Assembly: GCA_037349105.1 (NCBI GenBank)
Contig: JAYJMM010000039.1
Span: 6,416,501-6,480,500, forward strand
Direction: 5' to 3'
Source of the DNA: Limnomonas spitsbergensis
Lineage: Eukaryota; Chlorophyta; Chlorophyceae; Chlamydomonadales
DNA length: 64,000 nucleotides
Shown: in pieces, positions 54,497 through 64,000 of the stretch
Layout: each line of letters starts with the position of its first letter
Position numbering within the stretch: the stretch's first letter is position 1
Program-made: the position numbers and the translations under genes
The notes under the pieces: model-generated
Seen by the model: only the letters and a program-made list of their open reading frames with translations
Told to the model about the DNA's origin: nothing
Database searches by the model: none

Positions 54497-54670
54497 GCGG
54501 GAACCCTGCAGGGTAGCTCCCTGCATTTTTCAATCGGCGCACACTTGGTGGAAGAAGACCATCGGAGCTTGGTCATCCATGATCATGGCTCAGGACCTCT
54601 TATTTGACCCAGCATTGGGTTGGGCATGCCTGCCAGTTCAGCATGGGCCTGCGCAGTAGTTTAACTCACC

Positions 54671-55374
54671 ATGGGGTATATGACGTACTCTCAGCTGCAT
54701 GCTGATGCTACAGTGGTGACTGGTTACCTTGACCTAACTTCGGACGGCATGGCGTGGTTTACTCAACCAATATCTTGGCTCGGCATGTTCATGACTGCAG
54801 TGGTATGTGTGGCTCTCAATCTTCCATGCAGCAAGTGTGGTCATTCCTGTCATATTTTCCATTTGATTTGCCTGAGGCCCTGGACACCCTCATCTACGAT
54901 ACCGGCATTCCAGCTGACCCTTTTAGAGGTCAGGCTGAAGAACCCCGAGGCATTTTAACGACCCAATGGTTTCGATCACTTTTGCCTGACTGAGACCTTA
55001 ATGATTTAAGAGGGCACAGCTCTCTTTGCGCTTCACATGACATCTCTTATGTAGATTGATGGAAGAGAGGTACGTATGTTGCATTGTTACTGTGAAGTGG
55101 TCCTCCTGAGCTGCTTAAAGCAACCGTGAATGAATTATTTTTAGTCCAGCGGGGGATCAGACAAGATTCAAGACAGGTGCCCGAACCTGGTATAGGCACT
55201 AAATGAAGTGCAGCAAGAGAAAATGCAGTTCCCTCCTGAGCAAGCACATGAACACTGAACAGACAAGCGCCCTCATCAGAGCCATCTGAAATGGATGACC
55301 TCTGGATGGGTGCCCTCTTAGGAATGCCCCAACATGGATATCAGGGCCGGGAGCTGGACGAGGATGATGAGTAA
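54671..55374 (+). CDS. Unidentified exons downstream of VHA-e
   Basis: A coding-looking exon 54832-54993 follows an AG acceptor and reads VWSFLSYFPFDLPEALDTL, then GIPADPFRGQAEEPRGIL, ending WFRSLLPD and TGA. An open stretch 54671-54790 (MTYSQLHADATVVTGYLDL) precedes it. A second terminal-looking exon 55263-55374 reads MDDLWMGALLGMPQHGYQGR and ends ELDEDDE, TAA. Whether these are one gene with alternative ends or two genes cannot be settled here. No family recognised. Confidence 0.35.
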
Positions 55375-55927
55375 GCTGCCTTAGGTCAATGACAACTCTG
55401 GGCCCTGCTCAAAAAGGCTCGGCCGCGTGGGCGATCAACTGTCTCGGTGGAAGAAAAGAAACTTAAGGTGTGCAAGAGCCCTGCTCACAAGGCAAGTAAA
55501 CACATGACATCATAAGTGTGCCAGGCTGGACCCCTCCAGGCGGCTATAAACACTGGCGGTATGTTACGACCAGAGGGGTCATGGGCTCATTCCGCGTTTC
55601 TTTATTTATGATGTTAAGTGGACTTGGCTGGGGAGTCAACTTGAGACACCGGATTTTGATGACTTGCGCCAATCTAGTCCAGCAGTCTCTTATCACCGTT
55701 CATGTACTGATAAACATGCTTACATCATGGATGGGCTAAACGGTACATTTGAGGCAGTAGGGGTTTCGACACTACTGGGCAGTCTTCCCAGCGGTCTCTA
55801 ATCAACAATCGCATGGCCAGGAAAGCACCTCATAAAAAGGATGGAAACTAGAGAGTAGACAAGAGAACAACTCATGAAAAATAGACTAGAGAGTAGACAG
55901 GAAAGCAACTCATGAAAAGGATGGAGA

Positions 55928-57274
55928 CTAGAGTGTAAACTTGAGGCAACGGGTCTCGACATGCGTCCCGTAGCACTTCCGACAGCAGAAACGTGACCGA
56001 CACCGGCTGCATGTGTACCTGCGCAAACGATGGTGGAACATGCATATTGTGAGCAAGCATGGCTGCATGTGTATGAACAAGCATCTTGCATGCATCTTGT
56101 ATGAACTGCTGCATGTGTATGAACAAGCATCTTGCATGCATCTTGTATGAACTGCTGCATGTGTATGAACAAGCATCTTGCATGCATCTTGTATGAACTG
56201 CTGCATGTGTATGAACAAGCATCTTGCATGCATCTTGAATAAACGGCTGCATGTGTATTGGCAATTATCTTGTATGCATCTTGTATGAACGGCTTCATTT
56301 GAACAAGCATCTTGTATGAGCGACTGCATGTGTACCTGTGCAAACAATGGTGAAACATTCATCTTGTGTGGGCCCCGCTCAGAGGTGTTATGTCATTGAG
56401 CATCTTGAATGAACAAGCATATTGTATGGACAGGCATATTTTTAAACAAGCATCTTAAAATGAGCAAGCATCTTGTACAAACAAGTATCTTGTACAAACA
56501 AGCATCTTGTATGAACAAACAACTCGTATGAAAAAATATATTGCATTCCCACTTCACGCATGGGACAGGAGACCACGGAACCGCAACGGGCACGGACTAC
56601 ATGTGCAGCCTGACATAGGGTAGCAGGAGTGCAAGATCCAGCACGATATGGCACAGGTTTAGCCGGATTGTACCACCTAGGTGGCACGATATGGCACAGG
56701 TTTAGCCGGATCGACCTCCCTTCTAGGCAAGGCACACGCTCACAGTTTTTTTAATCTCGGTAAGGGCTGAAATTTTGTGGCTTGCTGGTTCTGGGCTCAA
56801 ATTACTATTCGAACTGGCATGTCAGAAAATCGCACGGCCTCTTGTTTTTTTGTTACGGGACGATATTTGATATACACCCACATGCCCTGAACCCTAAGCC
56901 CTCACCAAGCAAGACAGTGCCTCGTTTTGGAGTTAAGGGTCAAGAGTCTGGAGTTCAGGGTTTAATACCAAGCTCAACCCTAAAACTAAGCCAGGCCAGG
57001 CTCGCACACTCACGGCGACTCGTTACCGCATACTGAGCAGAATTTCCGCGGAGCTGATGACATGGGCGGGCCTGCCGCTGCCCCGAGGTAGCCTGATGAC
57101 TGGCCGAATGAAGAGCTGCCAGCCTGCTGCCCTCGATCCAAGATGGACTGCGCAGCAGAATGGTGGAGTCTTAGCATCCAGGGATCAGGCCTGATAAATA
57201 GATAAATAATACATCCTAAGGCCCTGATTGAGGAAGCCACCCGTTCGGTCCCGGGATCAGGCCTGATAAAAAAA

Positions 57275-57305
<31 letters not shown>

Positions 57306-59909
57306 AATATATATATATGCCCGTTCGGCTGTAGCACTATGGAGGGCTACCATGCAACACACCAAGTTTGGTGTCAAGGTCCCGGGATCTGAGCTGAGCG
57401 ACTGAGAATAACCCTCAACCTCTGGGGGTGCTTAGACCTGAACCCTGCTGCCCTCGATCCAAGATGGACTGCGCAGCAGATTGGTGGGGTCTTAGCATCC
57501 CGGGATCAGGGTCGATAAGTAAATGAAGAATACGCTAGGACGCCCTGATTGAGGAAGCCACCCGTTTGGTCCCGGGATCAAGCCTTAACAAAAAAATACG
57601 CCCGTTCAGGGTTACCCCCCCAGCCCGCCCACCCGCCCACCCCTGCACACCGCACCCCACTCACATCCTCCAACAGCCGGCTGAAGCTTTTGGCCCCGCG
57701 CGCCCCTACCGTCACGCCCCTAAGCTTCCGCTTTCCGCCGCTGCCCGCGCCCGCCTTCTTGCCCTTCTTCCCCTTCTTTGAAGACCCGAGACCCTCGTCA
57801 TCTGCACAGCACAGACATATGGGCCGCTTGCATTGAAGGGGTGATTCAGCTACCATTTGTGTATCATTCCGCTACCACTCAGCTACCATTCAGTTGTCAC
57901 TCTGCTACCATACAGCTACCATTCAGTTGTCCCTCAGCTACCATACTGTTCCCATTTAGCTACCATGCAGAGAGTGCCGTACACAATCCATGGGTTTCGA
58001 GCGCTCTGACCATTAGAGAGAAACAAAACTACGCACCGCAGGGACGTGAAGGTTAAGGAAACAGTGTGGCACGGGCCGATGCCGCGTCTCATTACTATCC
58101 GCATTGTCATGGATGATCACCTCCTCGTCCGCACTGTCAACCTGTACCTCTCAGCTACAATTCAGCTACACAAAGTCATCATTCAGCTACCATGCGACAA
58201 TTGCTGTACACTGCGTGTGTGTGTCGATTGCTCTCACCATCACCCTCATCATCATGGATAGCCACCTCCTCGTCCACGCTGTCAGCAGCCACCATTCAGC
58301 TACCATTCGGCTACCGTACAGGCATCACACAGCTACCCTTCAGCTACCATGCGGCGGGTGATGAACACCATGTGCGTGTATCCGTCGCTCTCACCATCAT
58401 CCTCATCATCGTGGATGATCACCTCCTCGTCCGCGCTGTCAGCAGCCAGGGCATCCCCGTCATCGTTGTCGTTCTCCAGCGCGTCTAACCGCGCTTGCGT
58501 TGCCTGTGTGTAGGTTTCAGGTTTTATGGTGGTTTAAATGTTCAGGGTCTGGGATTAAGGGTTTAGTGGACAAGGTTACCAGGCAGGCTGGCAATCAGTA
58601 CAAGGGGTCTCATGCCCCTTCACACAGGAGGGTGGCATGGCTGCACCATGGTCCAGGCCGTGCATGGTACCTGGAATTGAGGTTACTCATCCCCTACCAG
58701 CCCCACGCGGCCGAGCGTTGTGCAGGGCCCAGCGGGTACACGTTGTTATCAACTCATGGATGCTTCATTCAGGCAATCAGAGCGCCCGCAGGATGGGGAG
58801 GGAGGAGGGCCGTTCGGTGCTCGCCAAGTGCGTGGGGCTGCATGGAGGTGCATGGGCCAGCACCGTGCTGTATGCGGATGCCCGTAACTTGTGCTATCCA
58901 TGATGTGCTCCCCCGCTGAATCTGGGTGTGTGTCACTGCCTGTAGAGGCCATGAGTTTGTTGAAATTTAGCTGTTTTATGATTGAGCTGAACGAGGTAGA
59001 CAGCATGATTATTCACGGCCTGTATTGTCCTTGCCTCTCTTTCTACACCTGTGAATAAGACTTTGAGCATAGCGACATGAGGTTGCATGGGTGTGCATGG
59101 TCGTCAGTGGTATGCACGGGGCTCCTTAAGGTGACATGGGGTTGCATGGGTGTGCATGGTCGTCAGTGGTATGCACGGGGCTCCTTAAGGTGACATGGGG
59201 TTGCATGGGTGTGCATGGTCGTCAGTGGTATGCACGGGGCTCCTTAAGGTGACATGGGGTTGCATGGGTGTGCATGGTCGTCAGTGGTATGCACGGGGCT
59301 CCTTAAGGTGACATGGGGTTGCATGGGTGTGCATGGTCGTCAGTGGTATGCACGGGGCTCCTTAAGGTGACATGGGGTTGCATGGGTGCATGGTCGTCAG
59401 TGGTATGCACGGGGCTCCTTAAGGTGACATGGGGTTGCATGGTCGCGAGTCTTGAGCCTACGGTCCCTTGGCGTTGCATGGGGTCGAATGAAGCTGCCCT
59501 GCACCGCCACAACATGGGGCTGCCCCAAAACGTGCTATAGCCATCCCTCTGTCTATCAATGCCTTAATGCTCTACATGTGAGCGAAGATCATCTTCATAG
59601 GACCAGTCCAGCTGCCTGCTGGACTCATTCAGAACACCCATCTGCTTGGGGGTGCATGGGATGCATGGGGCTGCCCCAGACGTGCCTCAGCCGTCCTTAT
59701 TCCTATTGAAGTTAAAAGTGTTCAATAATTACCTGATGCCTGCTGGACTCGTCCACAACCGCCATCTGCTGTGATACCTTGCGGGCTCGCAGCGTCCTCC
59801 TCCCATCTGCGCCGAGCGGGGGGAGAACAGTCGTTGCACACGGACTCAATGGAGCAGTTTCAATGTTTACGAAAATATGGATTGGTTGTTTCTTATCCTG
59901 ACCTGACAT
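55928..59909 (-). CDS. SWC6: HIT zinc-finger protein ZNHIT1 / SWC6 (SWR1 complex)
   Basis: Five exons: 59909-59733, 58503-58395, 57801-57665, 57147-57014, 56018-55928 (stop TAG), 215 residues in one frame. Features matching ZNHIT1 in order: basic RRTLRARK, ARLDALENDND (human QLEALENDN), an acidic run, a Lys-rich GSSKKGKKGKK stretch, SFSRLLED, SGYLGAAAGPP, then the zinc finger RKFCSVCGNESPYTCSRC and CRKCYGTHVETRCLKF at the C-terminus. All zinc ligands (CxxC, CxxC, CxxxC, H, C) are present. ZNHIT1/SWC6 is a core subunit of the SWR1/SRCAP remodeller that deposits H2A.Z in the nucleus. Phases 0, 1, 0 and 2 all agree. The first exon may start later, at an acceptor near 59,812. Introns hold copies of exon ends (see findings). 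Confidence 0.92.
56019..56370 (-). repeat. 46-bp repeats derived from the last ZNHIT1 exon head
   Basis: The last exon begins CGCAG|GTACACATGCAGC. The upstream intron holds about five units containing CATACACATGCAGC and AAGATGCTTGTTC, and at about 56,325-56,365 a fuller copy with its own acceptor (TTTGCACAG|GTACACATGCAG). Confidence 0.75.
57190..57612 (+). repeat. F1 repeats and a copied exon head
   Basis: 57,428-57,500 repeats the start of ZNHIT1 exon 57147-57014 with its acceptor (CTGCTGCGCAG|TCCATCTTGGATCG on the sense strand). F1 copies lie at 57,218-57,345 and 57,535-57,612. 57,275-57,320 is an AT palindrome. Confidence 0.75.
58095..58394 (-). repeat. Two copies of the ZNHIT1 exon 58503-58395 tail
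   Basis: GACAGCG(T/C)GGACGAGGAG and the following GTGRYYATCCATGATGATGA recur near 58,285-58,240 (donor GATG|GTGAGAG kept) and 58,140-58,100 (donor lost). Spacing is about 150 bases. The intervening sequence has CAGCTACCATT repeats (57,845-57,965 and 58,150-58,350). Confidence 0.8.
59075..59450. repeat. 59-bp tandem repeat
   Basis: About six near-identical units (GGGTTGCATGGGTGTGCATG, GTCGTCAGTGGTATGCACGG, GGCTCCTTAAGGTGACAT). Intron 1 of ZNHIT1. A copied tail of exon 59909-59733 lies at about 59,606-59,650. Confidence 0.9.
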
Positions 59910-60090
59910 TGTCGAAATTGAGTGATCCGAGCGAGAACAAAATGAGTTTAGGTATCGGGCGCGGGCAAGCTTATGGGATTCAGTAATATTCGAATGTATG
60001 ATAAATTTGCCACTGCCAACTAATTAAAGGCCGCGATTGTTCATGCGGGCCAGCACATTTGTTGTGTGTGTTTAGTGTGGAGGTCCACAT

Positions 60091-61171
60091 ACAGGGCGGG
60101 TCATATGTATCGACACGTTTTAGGGGTACTGAGGTTGGACCCGCCGTCCCAGCCTGGTTCACACTAGCAGTACCAACTGCAATTTGAAGTAATCTCTCTA
60201 GGAACTGCCCCGATCGACCTGGTGTGTTGTCACATCGTCAAGTGCTGTAATCAGCTTGCCATACACGGTTTATTGAGGCCTGTTGGGGTATCATTTGAAT
60301 CCGAATGGCAGTTGGATGCCAAAAACTGCGCCATTGGGTACCAAACTTGCGGCGGCTGAGCCTGAAAAGTGGCCAAAACTCGGTTAAAGTGGGGCCTTAA
60401 GTGGGTGTAGGTGGGCCATAGAAGGAGGCATTGCCACCTTCCCTGGTTCATTTGGCCAATCCATCATGCAGAGATGGCCTTCCATGTGGCCCACATCAGG
60501 GCTGTCTTTGATGGATTGGAATTCACTCCATACCTGTCTGATTGCTATGATGTATGGTGATTCAGAGAGCCTGAGAGTAGCTCATTAAGACTGCCCACCC
60601 AATTTTGCACCATTCCCCACTCCAGAGGCTGCAAATTTGGGGCAAAGGTGGCTTGTCAGGAAGCCATGCCCCTTGCCCCATGCAGCCCCTCAGCCATGCA
60701 AGCTCCCATATCACTGCCACTGAGTTCCAGAATGCCTGAAGTCAGGTGTCCACTCTTTATTCACACATCTTGATCTTCATGTCCTTTATTCCAGGCCCCC
60801 CTTCTTATCTGAGCCAGCCAGATCTGCCAAGGACTGGTTTTGCGAGAGGATGGAAAAAACAGCACTGGTGATTTCAGAGCCGCAACCCTAGGCTTTACAT
60901 TAGGTAATACTTCAGCTATGGAGGCCAGCATGGGAAAATATTATCTCAAAACATTAATTTATTGGAGCTGGTGATTCTGTCAAGTGGACTCCCAAAGCCC
61001 ATTGTGTTTGCGTGTCATTATCTCAAGGGACAGTTGGTGCCTACCAGAATTAGTGCACTGCTAGCAATCAGGTTGGAGCACAGTCAATGTGTAACTGATA
61101 TCAAGTCATGACCTAACCTCCTTGCACTGCTGGGCCTGTCCACGTTTTTACGATACATATGACCCGCCCTG
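60091..61171. mobile_element. Non-autonomous Tc1/mariner-like element
   Basis: The ends are inverted repeats: CAGGGCGGGTCATATGTATC at 60091 and its complement ending at 61171. Each end abuts a TA (60089-60090 and 61172-61173), the target duplication of the Tc1/mariner superfamily. Length 1,081 bases. No transposase-like frame is present inside, so it needs a partner in trans. It lies just upstream of the synaptotagmin-like gene. Confidence 0.75.
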
Positions 61172-61364
61172 TACGTCGATAGATACCGCAAATTTCACGA
61201 AGGCAGCCGGAAAGGTTACGGCTCAAGCGTCAGGCTACGCTCGAACCATTTACTTCTCTACTGGCCTCTCGCCTTAATCCCTACGCCTCATGGCTGCACG
61301 CCTGGTATTCATAATCACAATTACGGTAATGTGACCGAAGCATTGGAGAAGCTGAACGGCAGGC

Positions 61365-63065
61365 ATGACATGCTGGACTCAAACCAAATCTCTTAAATCC
61401 ACTTTGAAAACATCCATCGCTGACGCCGGAGCTTTTTACGAACACGAGGGCACCAGCGTCGAGGCCAGCGAGATTACTCCTTTCTCAGACCTTGCAGCCA
61501 GCCCGCAAGGTCCATCTATCACGATATTTTTGGAGATGGAAAAGCCAGTATCGAATAGACCTCCCCTTGATGGCATCAGTGCTACGGATGTCACTGGCGG
61601 GCAGGGCGCCCAGCAGGGCCCCAATCTTACCAGCCCCGCCACCCCCCACAGCCCTAGTAAAGAAGCTCCCCCATCCGCCCCCAGCCCCAGCCCCATCACC
61701 ACGCCTACCCCTGGGCATGACAAGCAGGCACCACGCGACACGCCATCACACCAGGTCCCGATGGAAGAAGACCATAAGATCCCCATGACTGCCATGTTCG
61801 AAGAGCTGGCCGAAGGCCAGGTAGACGACTCTGATGATGAGGCGCTCGACACCGCCTCGGAAACCAGCAAGCACACAGACGCAGGGGAAACAGCCCGTGC
61901 AGATGGGGCAGCAGGCACCGCAACTGCCCATGCAGCGGCAGGGAGGGCACCCGTCCATGCAGATGGGACGCCCCCGTCCACCTACGGCCCCAAAACCAAC
62001 AGCAAACCGCCGCCGCCGCCGCCGCCGCCGCAGCCGAAATCGGAAATAAAAAAGAAGTCTCTCATCGACTCGGCGCTGCTGCAGGACGCCACAGCGAACG
62101 TTTACACAAACACTCCCATCAACGTGACGCTGCCGCAGGCCGCCACGGCGCTGTTCCTCGCCGGCCTGCTCGTTGACCTGCTGCTGCTGCGCCTTATCTC
62201 ACCCTCCTCCTGGTTCTTGTCCACCTTCTTTGTCATTGGGGCAGGAGCTGGCATGGCATTCAGCTTCCTGTTCTATCGGAACATGCAGATGAAGCACGAA
62301 GCCTGCCAAGTGGTGAGAGAAGGTTAGACCTATACACTTCCCCATGCGCCGCCATGCACCGGGCTGTCTCATGCACCGTCTAGCGCCAAGGCTGACCCAT
62401 GCGCCGCCATGTACCGGGCTGCCCCCCATACCGCCAGTGTTTGTTTTTACGTGACTCAGCTGTATGTCAGCTTCACTCTGGCATCTGGCTGGAGGTCCCA
62501 GTTGTGCCCAGCCATGCTGCCTTGGCAACTAGTTCTGGGCCGGTCCTGGTTTGGTCCCAATCGGGCCTTCAGCGGCCGCGGGGTGGCCTGGGGGGACTCG
62601 TAGCTGTAGAAAGAAGTATATACTTCCATGCACCAATTTTTCCATGCACCACCATGCCGAAGACACCCCAATGCGCTGCCACACACTGTTTACTCCATTC
62701 GCCAGCCATGCGTGGGGCTACTTGCGCCGCTGTGCACCATGCTGACCCATGCGCCGCCATGCGCCAGGCGACCTCTTAGAGTCGCCATGCACTGAACACA
62801 TCACATCACACATCACACGATTTCACATATCTTGCCCCCCCCTCCCCCCGTTGCACAGCGCGGCTGGGCACTGATCTAAGTCTTTAGGGCCTGCAGCACT
62901 TGGTGGGCACCCTGCTGCCCCGAACAACATATCACACTTTCCTCACACTCCTGCCCCCTCCCTTGCACGGTGCAGTTGGGCACTGATCTAGGTCTCAAAG
63001 GCCTGCAGCACCTGGTGGGCAACCTGCCCTCCTGGCTCAGCTACACAGAGAAGGAGCGGATCGAG
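61365..63065 (+). CDS. Extended-synaptotagmin-like SMP/C2 protein, 5' part
   Basis: Exon 1 (61365-62312) encodes a Pro/Ser/Thr-rich, partly acidic N-terminus, a poly-Pro run, then a membrane hairpin: ATALFLAGLLVDLLLLRL and STFFVIGAGAGMAFSFLFY. The donor GTG|GTGAGA joins in phase 0 to exon 2 (62976-63065), which reads LGTDLGLKGLQHLVGNLP, SWLSYTEKERIE. In plant synaptotagmins and E-Syts the hairpin is followed by an SMP lipid-transfer domain that begins with a P.W....E.ERVEWLN motif, then C2 domains; these tether the ER to the plasma membrane. Only the start of the SMP domain lies in the window. The start codon is uncertain: ATG at 61365, or one within exon 1 (METHIONINE before EKPVSN near 61,537). 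Confidence 0.75.
62313..62975 (+). repeat. Synaptotagmin intron 1 with repeats and a copied exon
   Basis: CCATGCGCCGCCATGCACC-type repeats at 62,340-62,780. At 62,855-62,925 a decayed copy of exon 2 with its acceptor region (TTGGGCACTGATCTAAGTCT; an in-frame TAG follows), about 120 bases upstream of the real exon. Confidence 0.75.
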
Positions 63066-63745
63066 GTGAGGGCCTAAACCCTCAACCTTAAATGGAGGGC
63101 TGAAGTACCAGTCTTAACCCTCAGTTGCGCCCTAGTCTCCTGTTCTGTCTTCTGTTGTGCTTGTTTAAGTGTCGACCCGTTTCTCTCTGTGTTTGTGCTG
63201 ATTTGGTTGGCCCCCGTGTTGCGTGTTTTAGGTTATGTTTTAGGTCCTTGTAGCTTGTTCCCCCCCGTTTCGCTCTGCCTGGCCCTCTTGCAAAAGGCTC
63301 TTGGTGGTTTCGTTAACTTTGTAACTACAACAATCCTCAACCTTAGAAGGTGGCTTGGGGTATCAGCCTGAACCTGAGACCTTAGAAGGAGCAGATGGAG
63401 GTGGGCGCCTAAACCTTCAACCTCATAAGTAGGGCTGAGGTATCAGCCCCAACCTTGAGCCTTAAAATGAGCGGATCGAGACAGGGGTATTTTCCCTGAA
63501 TCTCAAAACCGTATCTGCTGGATCTGCTGGATCCGATATATTTCGATGGATCTGCTGGATCCGATATATTTTGATGGATCTGCTGGATCCGATACATTTT
63601 GATGGATGTGCTGGATCCAATACATTCAATGGATCTGCTGGATCCAATACATTTTGATGGATCTGCTGGATCCGATACATTTTGATGGATCTGCTGGATC
63701 CAATGCATTTGAATGGATCTGCTGGATCCAATACATTTTGATGGA
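63066..63745 (+). repeat. Exon 2 tail copies and a 27-bp array after the last visible donor
   Basis: Exon 2 ends AAGGAGCGGATCGAG|GTGAGG. Copies at about 63,384-63,405 (AAGGAGCAGATGGAG|GTGGGC) and 63,466-63,481 (ATGAGCGGATCGAG, donor lost). 63,505-63,745 is a 27-bp array (GATCTGCTGGATCCGATACA...). The next exon lies outside the window. Confidence 0.8.
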
Positions 63746-64000
63746 TCCACGGAGATGCTGCAGTGGGGAGGGGGGCAAGGGGCATCACGCCTGGGATTTT
63801 GGGGCTGCTGGGGAGAGATGACCTGGCAGTTCTGAGGATTTTGATTTGTGTGACCATGTACTAAATACTTGTGCTGCTCCTGTGATACGGGTGACTGGGG
63901 AGTATATGCATGCAGTGCTCCTTAATTATGTATGACCTTGCATAATATGAATGTACTGCTCCAGTGGTATGTGTGGCCATGCAGAACATGAATGTACTGC

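Noticed and set aside
57265..57325. Replication origin at the AT palindrome
   Set aside because: It is a simple AT microsatellite splitting an F1 repeat; no other origin feature is visible.

Overview
The window looks like nuclear DNA of a green alga. The evidence is GT-AG spliced genes with plant-type products (a V-ATPase subunit e ending WAIVYIAQMNPLI, a beta-amylase), interspersed TTTAGGG-like (plant-type telomere) motifs, and a LINE-like element with an RNase H core. Nothing bacterial is present. The dense repeats recall Pyramimonadalean prasinophytes such as Cymbomonas, but that placement is a guess from style, not from a search. Most long open frames here are artefacts of tandem repeats. 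The real genes are chains of short exons, found by matching splice sites, reading phase and family motifs.

Layout. (1) 1-27,867, minus strand: one long gene with at least 21 exons in consistent phase (844 codons so far, 3' end beyond base 1). It encodes two EF-hand-like segments, a p25-alpha (TPPP-like) core, a Pro/Ser-rich linker and a long coiled-coil tail. Its introns are packed with minisatellites, including a 5.2-kb array of a 12-bp unit. (2) 27.9-43.4 kb: a repeat-rich zone with a decayed non-LTR retroelement (28.6-30.9 kb), elements with long terminal inverted repeats, and a few tentative genes, among them two related exons at 39.4 and 41.1 kb. (3) 43.8-53.1 kb (5' end probably near 53.8 kb), minus strand: a beta-amylase (GH14) with catalytic motifs intact but very large low-complexity insertions. 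(4) 53,958-54,496, plus strand: compact four-exon V-ATPase subunit e, head-to-head with the amylase. (5) 54.7-55.4 kb, plus: unidentified exons. (6) 55,928-59,909, minus: ZNHIT1/SWC6, the HIT zinc-finger subunit of the SWR1/SRCAP chromatin remodeller. (7) 60,091-61,171: a mariner-like non-autonomous element with TA target duplication. (8) 61,365 to the right end, plus: an extended-synaptotagmin (SMP domain) gene, 5' part only.

Main pattern. Four unrelated genes on both strands share the same intron structure. The last tens of bases of an exon plus its 5' splice site are copied repeatedly into the downstream intron, and in some places the 3' splice site plus exon head is copied into the upstream intron. 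The copies range from one or two decayed duplicates to regular arrays: six 112-bp units at 8,949-9,620, about 32 51-bp units at 49,680-51,317, and about nine 53-bp units at 45,440-45,896. The introns therefore carry dozens of decoy splice sites. The pattern follows transcript direction, not chromosome strand, which points to an intron-growth process anchored at splice sites. This is the most unusual feature of the window.

Limits: exon ends were placed by eye. N-termini of the amylase and synaptotagmin genes, possible missed micro-exons, and the genes of the 33-42 kb zone are uncertain.
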